64,000 bases of DNA from Fasciola hepatica (GCA_948099385.1 CANUEZ040000168.1:683501-747500); one strand, 5' to 3'. Shown: positions 47,351 to 59,189, counted from the stretch's first letter. Numbers and translations: made by a program. The notes: generated from the sequence alone by a model not told the origin.

Positions 47351-50300
47351 CTGAGTGTATAGCTTTTCTGCCTATCTTGCTAGGAACCACCAGCTACAGC
47401 GCACTCCATCGAGTCCCATCTCAACGTCGACCTCTAGATTATGATTGTGAGTCGCGTACTCCAACCGTCTGGCTAGCAGGACTATTTCTCGAAGGTATTT
47501 TTCTCCTGGTCAGCACCACGCGTTATACTGCCTACCTGCCCCAGTAGCATAATTTCCAACTCTGTTGGGCGCTTTCCAGAGGAAAGTTAAGGTGATGTAC
47601 ATCAGCTATATCTTCCAGAAAAAGTGACAAACTTTGTGCAAATTCTTGGGGCGAAATTAAATTGACTTGGCCAATTTGTTTTGTTGACTGCCTTTGTGAC
47701 CAGACAGTGAAATATTGATTAGCTGTGTCCTCTGCTGGCTGGTGAGTTTTTTGGATGTTTCTGTAGTATAAGTTTGTATTGTGCATATTTTGACGTAGCA
47801 GATCTGTTGTGTTTTGCTTGATTTTACGCGCTTGTTCCCCCTGTTATTTATCTTAGACGGGTTAATTTCAGGACACTTTCTAGTAGTAATATAAATTTCA
47901 ATGTATTTACCAGCGTGATTAGTGAACTGGCAAGCAGAATTTCTTCCAAAAGTTGTCACCTTACTAACTCTGCTCTATTCATTATGTTTATTTGATTTCT
48001 AGTGTGTATTTTGTATGATCTCTTAGCTGGGACGTAGGCAAGCAGCACGCACAAAGCCCTGCCAATTGTGCTGGGATAGGATCGGAATGTCCCGTCGGAA
48101 GGTCTGGTGAATTCAATGAAACACGTTGGGATATGGCAGGATAGCCCCAACGCACCGACTTTTGTATCCTGAAGCAAGAATTTGGGGTAAGCTAACTGAA
48201 TTAAGTTACCTTATCTAGCTTTGTAATTTTATGTTCGGTCGATAAGATTCAAATTCATCACTGCAGTCAATGGTTAATTAATTAGCTTCTTTATCATGCA
48301 AATGCCATAGGCTGTTCAAGGAACTAATCATATCTCCTGAATAAAACAAAAGAAGAATAGAGACTTTTTCTGGAGGAAGAAATTGGCCAAAACAATGGAT
48401 CAGAAACAGTTTTGTACTTTCGAGCATGGTATTTCTGTATAATAAAATGGATTCCTTATTCTCGAAATGCCGGTCGTTTTTTACAAATATGGGTAATCTA
48501 GTGGCTTACTTCGAAAGTATGGAATACATTATGAAGGTAAAATGAACAAAGTAACGAATTACTAGTAAACGAAAGAAAGGGCGAAACCTTCTTGCGCGTT
48601 TTCTTTTTTTCAATTCGTTGGGAGCACCCAACTCCATCCCAGCTGGGGGCTAGTACAGCTTCCCAAAGATTTTCAATGAGACGCCCAAATTTCCGATGGG
48701 ACTTTAGTACCCCCGGATACCACGTGCTAACTAGATCCCGAGAATAGCTCAGGGAACGGGCAACAAGCCAAAAGTTCCCCGACACGTGCCAAAAGACGGT
48801 AAAATCCGTGGAATAGGTGAAGGATGCTCTGTATAGAAACAATGTCTTTCATGTTTACGTTTGGGAGCGACACCGGAAGCGATACTAACTAAGGGAGCTA
48901 AACTTTCAACCTTCCGCAAGCAAAGCCGTCAAAAATGTGTTTTTCGCTTGGCGGAAATCAATTGTCCTTACTTCAAGCAGACAAACGACGAACAGCCCTG
49001 AGGCATTGAGCACCATACCAACTGCTAAAAGCTAATTGCTACTTGGTTATATCTGTCTACGGTAATTTTTGGTCATGAATTTACACATTCAAACTCAGTC
49101 ATGTCCAGGTCGCTACAAGACTACCCACTCCTACCCCAATCTCATCCCAATTGAGTAAAAGTTCCGTGTGGAGCTAGGACACTACCACCTGGTCAGTCAC
49201 ACAGAGAGCCGTAGACGTCTTCTAGGTAGGGACCGATGTGAAACGAAGGCGTTACGTCTAACTAGCGGAGCTAAGCTACTTGGATGGTCAGAGTATCGGA
49301 AAATTCGGATTGTTAGTCAAACGGCCCACTCAACTTTGGAAACGGTGGAAGCAAACGGTACATCCTTTTCATTCATGTTATTATGTGCTTATCCACCGAG
49401 TCATAACTAGGACTCGAACTGGCTTTTTACATGTCCTTCCCTACCCCACTCCCCCACCCGGGCCTAATGTACATCAGGACTTCAGAACAAAGGGTTTGTC
49501 TTCTCTGCTGCCAGTCAAATTTAGCACATAATTAAAAAAACGTGATTCGCGCTTTTTGCTACGCCCGATGTGAATCATTTTCTGTTCGTGTCTAGCATAG
49601 CTAAACAGTTTGAGTCACGACATATAACATATTCACAGAAGATGCATCACGTGAGTTGCTGGCAGATGATTTGGAACACAGGCAGACCAATCGCAACTCG
49701 GCGAGATAGAGAGTGAGCGAGGAACACGTGGTATGTCGAATGACAGTTAGCAAAGCAACTGATGTCTATTAACTGGTTGTACACTGGAATGAAATGCATT
49801 GATTCCATTCCCTCGTGACTCATATCTAACTGATAAACGATTATGCAAATTACGTCCAGTTGAGGGACATTATCTAACTGAGACAAGAGCTGATATTAGT
49901 ATGGAATTTAAAAAATGCAGCTATCGTTATTTTTTGAACAGTGGAATGATGGAGACGAAATAATCTCAGCAGGTCCAAGATATTATAAAAAGTTATTAAG
50001 ATAACCATTGAACTTCGATTATTTACCTGCGTTCACCCTGCTTTCGAAAGTCTGAAATATTCGATTGTTTATCTTGCCAACTAACAGATTTTACTACTGA
50101 TCAATTTTAGCATAGAATTCGACATAGTAGGAGCAGTTGTACCAAATTACCGACACTAGTTTGGTGAACAAGTCTGAGGCTGTTCCGCCTCCCATACCTA
50201 TTAATAAAACCTGCCTGTTCCTACCCTCACCACAGCAGGAGTTCTAATTGAATACTCGAACAAAGTTAAATCATGTCAGGTTGTTTCTGACTCTCGGGAC

Positions 50301-50444
50301 TTTCAGAGGTTCTGTTATCATCAACTCATTCTTAGCGATTTTTTTCACGAATTCCTCTCCCCGCATAAAGTTACACTCATTGGAGGGTTGTGAATGTGTT
50401 TTTTAATCTGACGCGATCTTATGTCCCTTTTGACATATTAGTGC
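47351..50444. other. Unassigned DNA
   Basis: Frames reach 114 codons (48,498-48,842, minus) without any motif I recognise. No RNA gene or clear repeat was found. Confidence 0.45.
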
Positions 50445-50790
50445 TTAACACTGACAATGTTCCCACAGTATCTGGGAATCACGATCACTAGCAAACTCCA
50501 AAGATTCTCTCAGATGAGAAAATGTCCAGCCTTGAGCATGAAAAAGGCATGATAGTTCTGAGTGGATATCCAATTCGATTACATTTCTCTCTGAGCTGCA
50601 CAAATAATGACGTATATGTCCAGTATGCTTTTTGACCCAAAAACAAAACGATGATGTACGATTGGATGGTTTTTCATCAAACCCTACGGTGTCTTCGGAC
50701 ACAGTAAACCAGTTAGTATCAGTTGGTGATCTGTGAGCTTGTCGTTTAGGTCGTAATCGTTTCATCTCTTGTTGAAGTGACATCTTCTGT
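50445..50790 (-). repeat. PLE terminal sequence downstream of the element
   Basis: On the minus strand this opens with ATGAAACG and continues with CAAGCTCACAGATCACCAAC, homologous to ATGAAACGTTTGGG and CAGCGATCACCAACAGATGC at 53,400-53,455. The same sequence thus lies on both sides of the PLE at 51.2-53.0 kb in the same orientation, which fits the pseudo-LTR structure known for Penelope-like elements. A frame of 112 codons covers the stretch but has no known domain. Confidence 0.45.
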
Positions 50791-50818
50791 GAGCAGGTGA
50801 GGATGCCTGTACTCCTCA

Positions 50819-50819
<1 letters not shown>

Positions 50820-50864
<45 letters not shown>
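50820..50864. repeat. (TA)n microsatellite
   Basis: A 45-bp TA tract between the PLE 3' region and the terminal sequence beyond it. Confidence 0.97.
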
Positions 50865-50866
<2 letters not shown>

Positions 50867-50881
50867 AGCTTGCCCTGGACG

Positions 50882-50966
50882 TGACCTTGACCTTAGAAGG
50901 TCACTAATTATAAAAACTTGACCTCTAGAAGCGAGCTCCCAAGTCTAGTAACTTGACCTTTGACCT
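50882..50966. promoter_or_regulatory. Cluster of nuclear-receptor half-sites
   Basis: Six TGACCT/AGGTCA hexamers fall in 85 bp: TGACCT at 50,882, 50,888, 50,919, 50,954 and 50,961, and AGGTCA at 50,898. The last pair, TGACCTTTGACCT, is a perfect DR1 arrangement; the first two are abutting, and TCAAGGTCA on the minus strand fits a monomer site of the SF-1/ERR type. Whether any receptor binds is not known. The sites lie in the 3' region of the PLE. Confidence 0.4.
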
Positions 50967-51189
50967 TTTCCAGTGCTGACTACGTTCGGAAACTTGACTT
51001 CTTGAAAGTCTCGCTATTTGTATTCTTGTCTCTTTTAGTCATTCCCGTGTGTTTTTGTTTTTTGTTCGACGCGTGCATGCGAAGAATTGGGGTTTCATGA
51101 CTATGGGTCGGTATCATCAAGGTCCAGTAGGTTTCGACTTGAGTTACTTGGATTTCTTGAGCGTCAGGAAATTTTTAACCCCATCCAAT

Positions 51190-53034
51190 TTAAGTGTGCT
51201 TATTGACTGAATTTGTTAAAGAATGCCGGGCTTCTGAGAACTCCTGTGCGTGTCTCGTCGTTGCTTGGTCCAAAATGTGAACTTCATCCAGGTTGAAAGT
51301 GTGTCCTTCTTGATCCTCTTGAACTGATATTAGGGAGAACGGGTCATGTCTTCTTGTAGCTAGTTTGTGTTCATGCTTTCGTGTTGCAACCTTTCTCCCA
51401 GTTTGATCAATGTAATATTCGTCACAGCACTTACAGTTCACCCTGTATACAATGTTTCTTATTTCTTTGGTTTTGAGTTGCTCTTTCGGTCTTGTTATGA
51501 TTCTTCTTAGGGTTTTGGTTGGCTTTCAAGCTGTAATCCCTTTTGGTTCGAGGAACTTTGTGGCCATTTCGGATACTATTTTGACGTATGGCAATGCTAT
51601 GATTTTGTTAGCTTGTGCTCTTTCGCCGGTTTTGGTCCTGGTTCCGAATATTGTCCTTCGTATCAAGTTTCCCGGGTATCCTTTTGGCTGCAACTTCAGA
51701 AAAAGATAGGTCTATTCTTGTTTTTTTTTTCAGTTCCGCGGCGATGCAATGTGTTTCATCCCTGTTAAACGGAGTTCTTAAGCAAGACTTCTTGTGGTTT
51801 TCTCGATGATTGCTGTAGAAGCTGAATATATGATCCGTGTGTGCTTGTTTTCCAAAAACAGATGTCTACAGGTGACCGCTGCTGGTTCGTCTTACCAATA
51901 CGTCCGGAAATGTAAGTTAGTTGTTCTTTTCTATTTTTGTAGTGAACTGGATATCCTTATTAACTGTGGTGTGTGCCTTTTCAATATCTGAGCACTTGAT
52001 AATGACAGATGTGCCATCCACATATCCAACATTTCGGTTTACTCATTGGTAAAGCAACTTTTCTGGGCCTTGCATTACAGCTTCCGCAAGAAATCCGGAC
52101 ACGGGTGATTCCATTAGGGCTCCTTTCATTTGTTTGTAGATTTCTCCGTCAAGTTTGAAGCACGTGGATAGGGGTAAGTCCAGTGGTTCACTAATTGTTT
52201 GTTTCTGGTGACTTTTTTGGGTGGTTTTTTGAAGGAGCTCCTTTATTATGTTGCTGGCTACGTTCAAGTTAAATGAAGTGAAGAGTGTCGTGACGTCGAA
52301 CGAAAGCGTGGCCTCATCCTCTTCTACCTTGATATTCTTCAGTTTTATTCAGGAACTGATGGGCTTTAGTTTTGGAGTGGTCTGATCCACTTACCAAGGG
52401 TTTCAGGAGTTTCCATAAGTCTTTGGCCAGAGTGTATGTTAAGGTTCCGGGTAGAGAGACAATTGGTCTCAGAGGGATATCGTCTTTGAGTACCTTCAGA
52501 AATCCGCAGAATTAGGCGGTGTTTTAGTCCTCAGCTTTCATTCTCCAAAGCTCCTCTTCAGTTATCCTCTGCATATCTTATAACTTCTTTAGGGTTACAT
52601 TGGTTTTCTCTTCCAGTTTTATTATTGGACCCTTATCGACGAGGAGGTAGTGGGTAGTGTCGTTCGATAGCTGTTTCGCCTTTTAGATATAATTCGTTTT
52701 GTCCTCGAAAACTGTCGTTCTTCCTTTGTCAGCTGGCAGGATGACGTATACGAAGAAAGGCTGGAACAATTGTTTGTCTCAACTCGTTTTTTGTCTCTTC
52801 TAGTACAGCGGATGACTTGTGTGCGTGTTCCAGTTCGGTTAGGTATTTCTTTATGGTAGCTTTTCTCAAGCTGAAGTTCGCCTCCCATGTGAGGATATCT
52901 TGTGCTTCTCCCGGTAGTTTTCGAGGTGACAGTTTTCTGACCCGTGTCCTCCTTCCAGTTTCTTCCGTGTCCCTTGTGAATTTGTCTATTTTTCTGAATA
53001 AAGCTAATCTGTTTCTCTTCTGACAACTAATCAT
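51190..53034 (-). pseudogene. Penelope-like element: reverse transcriptase plus GIY-YIG endonuclease, decayed
   Basis: The minus strand carries a PLE protein broken by stops and frame changes. In order: an N-terminal part with FSLRKATIKKYLTELEHA and ETKNELRQTIVPAFLR (52,729-53,034); LPADKGRTTVFEDKTNYI; a block with LRPIVSLPGTLTYTLAKDLW near 52,400-52,480; FKLDGEIYKQMKGALMESPV and SGFLAEAVMQ (52,043-52,267), matching the family motif YEQ-KGTPMGSPISG; YVDGTSVIIKCSDIEKAH with the catalytic box at 52,010-52,024; and the GIY-YIG endonuclease (51,190-51,441) with CKCCDEYYIDQTGRK, a KHEHKLATRRHD block, GHTFN and EFSEARHS. The catalytic YVDD reads YVDG, so the polymerase would be inactive even without the stops. 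It is a different family from the PLE at 30-31 kb. Confidence 0.88.
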
Positions 53035-53219
53035 TCGTCGTTTTATGGCACTTTCAATTTGCGTGGTAGTTTTCCCATCAACTATTTTCCCTAGTAATCA
53101 TTTTTATTCTTCTACTACGCTTCTCTACTTATTCAGGCGAAGGTGGACATCTGTAATTAGCATCCGCGCTATAAGTCCACCGTTTTGTCTTGCTATCATC
53201 CATACCTGTGAATGAATAA

Positions 53220-53459
53220 TTACTGTTCTATACTATGCGGTAAACTGTTTTGTTTCAAGTATTCATGAAGAAAGAACAGTTGCTCGCGCGTAGAAGCGTG
53301 TCCGCAGGCAAACATCCCCCGGCGCCTGGCAGATCTGAGAGTATTACCCCTAAAGACGTTTCCAATAACTTTGAATATTGGTGTTGTTCGTAGCTCAGGT
53401 TGATGATTTGCATCTGTTGGTGATCGCTGACCTTGGCATTTAGATCCCAAACGTTTCAT
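53220..53459 (-). repeat. PLE 5' terminal sequence
   Basis: An 80-codon minus-strand frame contains RSPTDANHQPELRTTPIFKV, homologous in part to RSPTDTN at 50.7 kb and to QTTPIFKVIG in the plus-strand copy next door. It sits directly upstream of the PLE protein and is the likely 5' counterpart of the downstream terminal sequence. Confidence 0.5.
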
Positions 53460-53533
53460 CGCCAGTCAATCACCAAAGGATACAAACCGTCAACCTGAGT
53501 TGCAAACAACACCAATATTCAAAGTCATTGGAA
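53360..53533. repeat. Inverted repeat, two 65-bp arms
   Basis: Left arm 53,360-53,424 and right arm 53,469-53,533 are reverse complements at about 56 of 65 positions, separated by 44 bp. Most mismatches are transitions that would leave G-U pairs in RNA. Each arm is the end of one PLE terminal copy, in opposite orientation. Confidence 0.85.
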
Positions 53534-53730
53534 GCCACTTTGACATCTGCCTCTCACCTGGAACTTCGATATCCAGTGAAGTATCACCTCGTATACGAAG
53601 GACCCGACTGACTTCGTTCTTTCATCGGGTGTCGATTGGTACTAGTTCCTCTACGCGATTCAGAAACGTGGCTGCCGCTGCTAATGAAAGATACTGTAAG
53701 ATCACCAGTGAATTCGACTCATCGCCCTAA
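53463..53730 (+). repeat. PLE terminal sequence, plus orientation
   Basis: The plus strand reads QTTPIFKVIGSHFDICLSPG, sharing QP-EL-TTPIFKVIG with the minus-strand copy, then diverges into a frame without known domain that ends near 53,730. Confidence 0.4.
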
Positions 53731-54724
53731 TTTGGTGAGCTCATCATATCAACAATGCTAAGAATAAGCAAAAAGTATCGGGTAAACGGAAGGGAACTTT
53801 AGACCAAACAATAAAGCTGCTGTAGTGATGGTTGGTGCAAGCATTGCGCTCGTGCCCTAATAAGCGGATTTATCGGCGTGCACAGTTTTCTGAGACGAGT
53901 AGTAGTTGGAAGATCAGCCCTGGACCATGACAATCAAGAAGGCTTAACGTATCAGTTATTAAACTTGGACAAATTCGAATGAGAAAAATGTAATTACAAT
54001 GACACGGCATTGTCACTGAAAAAATCGTATTTAGCCGACGCTTCGCTCACCGCGGGTGACCTTTATCAAGGTAGTTTGATCGAAAAACTGAACCAAAACG
54101 AGTGGGACAAAATATCCGTCTAACTTTTGTCTTTCAACTCTTTTGTTCTCTTTTCTTATTCTGATTCACTCTTGTAGCTGATAGCCACTGGATGAAGATT
54201 TCGAGACGCCTTGATGTGAACTTCCAATTAACTGCTGTGCTCAGCATTAAAAATGCTCACAAAGTCGACACGCCTCTTGTTAAAAACATATTCCCCGTGT
54301 ATCGGTTCCACCAATTTATCCCAGTAAATTTGTCCCAGTTAATCAATAGGCCCTCATCTAGACTAAACACTGCCTGAGAAGCAAATAGTATAAAGGAGGA
54401 GGGACAAAATTTTTTGAAGCACACAATCGGTCTCATGGTTATTATCAATCTATTTCTCCACCAATTACTTCCAAATATATAAGTCTGCGACCACAGAGTC
54501 CTCGTCCTTTGGTTTAGCTGACTAATACGCAGAGGACTATCAGTGAATCCCCGTTGTGGTTCCCCAGTGGACTTCTAAACGGGGGGCGTACGTTCACCTT
54601 TGTGATCCAACAAATGGGGTTTTTGTGTGCTCTACAGACTGACTAGGTTGGAAGAAGCTACAAATTCCCCAATGATTTCAGTTTTTCCACTTATCTAAGT
54701 CATTGTTTCATTGCGTGCTTGTAC
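53731..54724. other. Unassigned DNA
   Basis: No gene seen. It contains the hammerhead-like remnant described at 54,030. Confidence 0.45.
54030..54072 (-). other. Hammerhead-like remnant of PLE type
   Basis: Minus strand: CTTGATAAAGG, a perfect 5-bp hairpin TCACC-CGC-GGTGA (plus 54,047-54,059), then GCGAAGCGTCGG. The order resembles a minimal retroelement hammerhead (CUGAUGA, stem II, GAAACGUC), with changes in both core boxes, so it would be inactive. The similarity is limited and stem I is weak. Confidence 0.3.
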
Positions 54725-54975
54725 ATGACTGCAATAGAGGCGGTATATCATCCATAGCAACAAAGACCCACTACACTGTTAAGAACAACTGACAACCAAA
54801 CCCTGATACATGGAATAGAGAACCACATAAGGTCCCAATAGATCAGACGTGGCAATGAACCGGAAGACGGTAGAATATTGTCTACCACTAAAGTAACCGG
54901 TGATGGCGGAGATTCGAACCTCTGACGTGCGAGGTGGTAGTCAAACACTAAACAACTCGGTCATCACCGGTTAGG
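54725..54975 (-). repeat. SINE family A with foldable tRNA-like head
   Basis: On the minus strand the head (plus 54,899-54,968) has a 7-bp acceptor-like stem GGTGATG/CATCACC, an A-box region TGACCGAGTTG and a B box GAGGTTCGAATCTCC: the best preserved tRNA fold of the family here. The body follows with TTTAGTGGTAGACAATATTC, TTGCCACGTCTGATCTATTG, CCTTATGTGGTTCTC and CAGGGTTTGGTTGTCAGTTG. The attached body and multiple copies argue against a functional tRNA gene. Confidence 0.75.
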
Positions 54976-55499
54976 GCAACTATGGATGAAATATTAGCAT
55001 CCGTTCACTAAATTCTTTCACAAATACAATAATAGAATCATCACCGCACCGGAGTATTATGTGTGGCAACATTTGAAAAACATTTCTCCCCATCCTTGTG
55101 AATATTTGCATTGAATCCGTTTGGTATAAACAACACTAATCCAAAAAGGCATCCGAAAATAGACAGAAACACTTCTTAGCCAGCGCAGAAAAATCATTCA
55201 CGGCAAGTACTGTGCCACCAGTTGTGTGACAGAACACTGAAATAATGGTTCAGCTTTAGGACCTAATGATCACTTCGGGGTATGGAAAGACTGAACACGG
55301 ATTCATTCAACGGAGGCTCATACGTATTGTTTTATGGGTGACAACAATCCCTTTGGTCACAGAAAGCTCTATTTGGACAATTCGTGAAGAATCATAGTAA
55401 AACACCTCAACAAATTGAATTGAAAAAGCTATACTGGATGACTGATACTGACAAGAAGACTTGTGCACACAAGTTCCTCAATGACCAACTTGGCTAATA

Positions 55500-55715
55500 G
55501 TAACCCCACAACCACCGGTCACTTGGGTGGAGGATACCGATCCGTTTTCGATCGACTCGTTACCATACGTAATCTATTGGGGACATATGCACGGTTCTCC
55601 ACTCCATTTCTCAGAATCATGGTTGCTAATTGTCCTTGACAGGGCATTGGGTCCTTGAGGCAACAAGAAATGCTCCTCTGACTGAACTCGTGCAAAAACA
55701 TGAAATATTAAAACG
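55500..55715 (+). repeat. SINE family A, head-truncated
   Basis: Starts inside the family at ACCGGTCACTTGGGTGGAGG and continues with GACTCGTTACCATACGTAAT, the GGTTCTCCACTCCA block and a tail ACTCGTGCAAAAACATG. The tRNA-like head is absent or unrecognisable. Confidence 0.6.
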
Positions 55716-57859
55716 TGGGGAATTGTGCAACCGCTAGTATAACTTCTTTGCAAGTCGTGTGGCTCTACTTCACATTTCACCAGGAAGTTTCCCAGTTCTC
55801 TGGACCGTTATGATGCATTCCCTCATCAAGCAAGTTACTTTGGTGTAACTCCAACACAAGAAACAAATATAACACAGAGAAAATGACAAAAACTGGTTGT
55901 CAGTTTGACGACATCAGTCTTCTACTGATTTCAAAAAATGCATCAGAAACAATGCAAAATTAACCAAGTAAGTGGTCGATCTTTCACCTCTAATTTTGTG
56001 AAATACGCGACAAAATTGGCTCACGAGATTAGTAATCACATTAAATTCTTTTTCACTGTGGAAGTTGAACTAGCTTCCGATCCATGTATCACGTTTCCAA
56101 TGAAGCGTTAGAAACCGACTTTTAGAGGTTGTAGTGTTTGTGGAAAACACTTGGTAAGGTTTACTGCTGAAAGCGACAGTTCGAATCAGTTCACTGTTAG
56201 TGATCTGTTTTCACGGTGCCGTCGTTCGCGTGTCAACACCATTCCCGACCGGTGGTTGCACAACCAAATTTACGAGGAATTTTCAAAACCCACATGTAAA
56301 AATTGATCCAAACAACATTTGTAAATTACCTTTGGTTGACCCATTCCTCGCCACTTTCCCGGGAAGAACTAGTAATTACTGTTACATTGAACTCGCATGA
56401 TGAACGATCACCACTAGCCAGTCTGTTCACCAACGTTTATGATTTATTCTCAACTGGTGTGGCGGGAGAGTTAATGCTGAAACTTACTATCTCAAACTGA
56501 CAATGCAATAGATTTCCGAAACACTACACGAATCAATCGCCATCTATGAAACAGTTACTTGGAATAGATAACTATATTAGGACCCTAACAGATCACGGGT
56601 ACTGACGATATAATTGATGTGGGAGGACAGTCTATCAACCAAATTGATCGACGGATGCGGTGTTCAAATCCCTTATCTCCGACTGGATTGCCAGCGACTG
56701 ATATCGTTAGATAACCATCCTCGTATATTTGCATACGGACGTTTTTTCCTCTTCTGACTACTTGCTAACAATAATCTGATAAGAAGTGTACTATATTAGA
56801 AAGTTTCAACTTCGATGATTACTGACGCGCACTAGTACCATGGGGAAGAGCTACCGTCAGCAATAAAAATCACATACAGCGATTGCTAAAATTTACATTT
56901 GATTTGGCTTCTGAACTATTATTGATGATGATCTTCAGTCGATTACGAGAAAAGTCCGGGGAAAATTCGACGAGCTCCGAAGTTGGACCATTCTTTGGAA
57001 GTAACAAGTTTTGTTCTATATGCACAGTTGTGATGGAGTCATTCGCCTGATTCTGATCGTTTCAGCGACGATTCGTTTTGTGGTGCGTGGACAGTATCGA
57101 CCTACAATGTAGTAGATAACCCCACTTGATTCCTTGTCTCAATCAGACCATCTAAACTCCGTATCTCTTTTATACGAAACGTGAGACGGAATTTTTGTTC
57201 CCCAAACGCTGTCTGGGGAGCACAAAAACTACCTCTTGATTAGAATAAGAAGACGGTGGTGGTCTTTCGAAGTTGTTTTGTCAGTCCTGAGGAACTGACA
57301 GTGAGGGGAACAGCACGCTGTCTAGTGACCTGATCCCATGGATCAAGGTGCGCCATAGTTCTTCAGCCAGAAAAATGATGATGAAGCAAGGCAGGATGGC
57401 ATCAGATTGATTCAGACAAGCTTAAAACAACCAGTCGATTAGTATGAAGTCTGACTTGAGAAACTAACCTGTAGACTACAGCTAATCAAATCCGAACGTG
57501 ATTAGTGTTATGTGTATTAGGGCGTGACCGGTGAGAATCACCCGTATATTAATGACGAGTTCCTCGATGGAGCCGCGTGCCAACTAATTATGTAGCTGAT
57601 TATATTTGCTCCTGAAAATAAACCTCGTTCTGAAACTAAACAGCTCAGTTATTCTAATCGCTGCGGGATCACTTGAACTAGTGATGACTAGATGAAAGCG
57701 TGATTTCGAATCTAGCTAAAATTCTCAGAAGCAGCTCTCGTTCTGATGGCATATCTAATTATGCGTGATTGGGTAAGTACAAGCGCTACTCAAGCTCTAG
57801 GCTCGAAAAATAAATTTATCTTTTTGGCGTCAGCAAAGAGCCGCTACATTATGACGGCT
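55716..57859. other. Unassigned DNA
   Basis: No gene or element recognised. A small hairpin GTCAGTCCTGAGGAACTGAC occurs near 57,281-57,300. Confidence 0.45.
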
Positions 57860-58990
57860 GTTATAAGGTAACCCCGACATGTTAAATGTACTGTATGTGT
57901 ATAACCCAACGCACACTGCCTGACACTGTTTCGTTCAATAAGATTTCATTCGTTTCATTGTATACATCAAAGAACATAGTGATTGCAGATAAATGCGTCA
58001 GTTTATATTGAGGATAGCATCGTCTCGGTTAGGCATAAGGATAATCTCTCTAGTGAACGGTGAATTGTACTGAAGATGCTAGAAGCCAAGGAGCACACCG
58101 TTCATGTTATCTCCGGTTTTCAGGTAAGCCGACCCCATAACTCCTAGATCATGTCCACTTCCTGTTGTTCTTGGTAAGGTCCCAGGTAGATTGTAACTCA
58201 TTGGAAGCTGAGACCGACATAAGCGCAAATGAATACCCTTAGCTGGTTTTATTTTAGGGGTTCACGTAGAGGATCAGCCCATAAGCGCGTCTAGATCTTC
58301 CCGTAGAATTTTGTTTTCCTCATCACAATGTAGTATGAGTCACAGTTTCAGGTCCTCCTCGCACAGCAGACACGAGGACGTGAAAGCCGCTGTAAGGTAC
58401 TTAATGAAAGCTAGGAACAACAAAGGTCTGAATACTGACCCACGGGGAACACCGCTAATGATTGAGTACCAGATGGATGTAGTCCTATAGACTCTGACCG
58501 CAAATCGCCGTACGCATAAGAAGTCAGCAACCCGTTGGAGGGATAAACTACCGCCAATAATCGCGGTTTCTGCAAAAGTTGGTCATGCGGAACTTAGTCA
58601 AAGGCTTTGCTGAAATCTACGAAAACAAAGTACAGTCCAGAACTCAACAGAAGACTGGACAAACAGCAGTGGGTTTTACGAAAGCCGTGCTGTTTGGAGA
58701 GTGAACAGGTGGTGATGTTCCAATTGTTCCTGCACTTCTGTGGCTACGAGTTGCTCTACGACCTTGCGGGTAGCATAAGTAAGACTCACAGGGCGGTAGT
58801 TGACAGCCACAGTCTTGTAGCCTTCTTTGAACAGAAAGACTACAATCTCTAATATCCAATCATTGGGTAGCTTACCAGCTGGTATCAAGGTGCTAAACAA
58901 ATTGGTGATTGATAATGAGATAATATCAGAGAGTTCGTGTAGTACCAGACGGTAAATTTCGTCAGGATCGGGCGATTAATAGGGCCCGCT
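57860..58990 (-). pseudogene. CR1/L2-like LINE reverse transcriptase, decayed
   Basis: Minus-strand translation gives, in order: SPDPDEIYRLVLHELSDIIS, LPNDWILEIVVFLFKEGYKT and VNYRPVSLT (58,700-58,980), with Lys-Glu-Gly in place of KKG; FVFVDFSKAFD followed by a stop and VPHDQLL (58,600-58,630); SGVPRGSVFRPLLFLAFI (58,425-58,475); SSCLLCEEDLKL, where the catalytic F-ADD box reads CEED; and DLGVMGSAYLKT near 58,120-58,150. These are the ordered motifs of a CR1/L2-type reverse transcriptase. Multiple stops and frame changes plus the lost catalytic box make it a dead copy. No endonuclease part was found upstream (towards 59 kb), so it is 5' truncated. Confidence 0.8.
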
Positions 58991-59189
58991 AGATCGCACT
59001 GGTCCTGTTATTTTATCCACGCGAAAATAACGGAGCTCGATTGTGTACTCATGCGCAGACGAAATCGAAGGAAATCAAACTCAACTTCATCACAGTGAGC
59101 AACTGTTCCATTCTCCAATAAAGTATGCATTCGAGGCGTCATCCTCCTGAGTCGTTTTAGATATATAAAACAATCGTCTTGGTTTTTTC

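Noticed and set aside
54899..54968. A functional tRNA gene on the minus strand
   Set aside because: The fold is good, but it continues into a SINE body with several copies in the window, and the anticodon arm is irregular.
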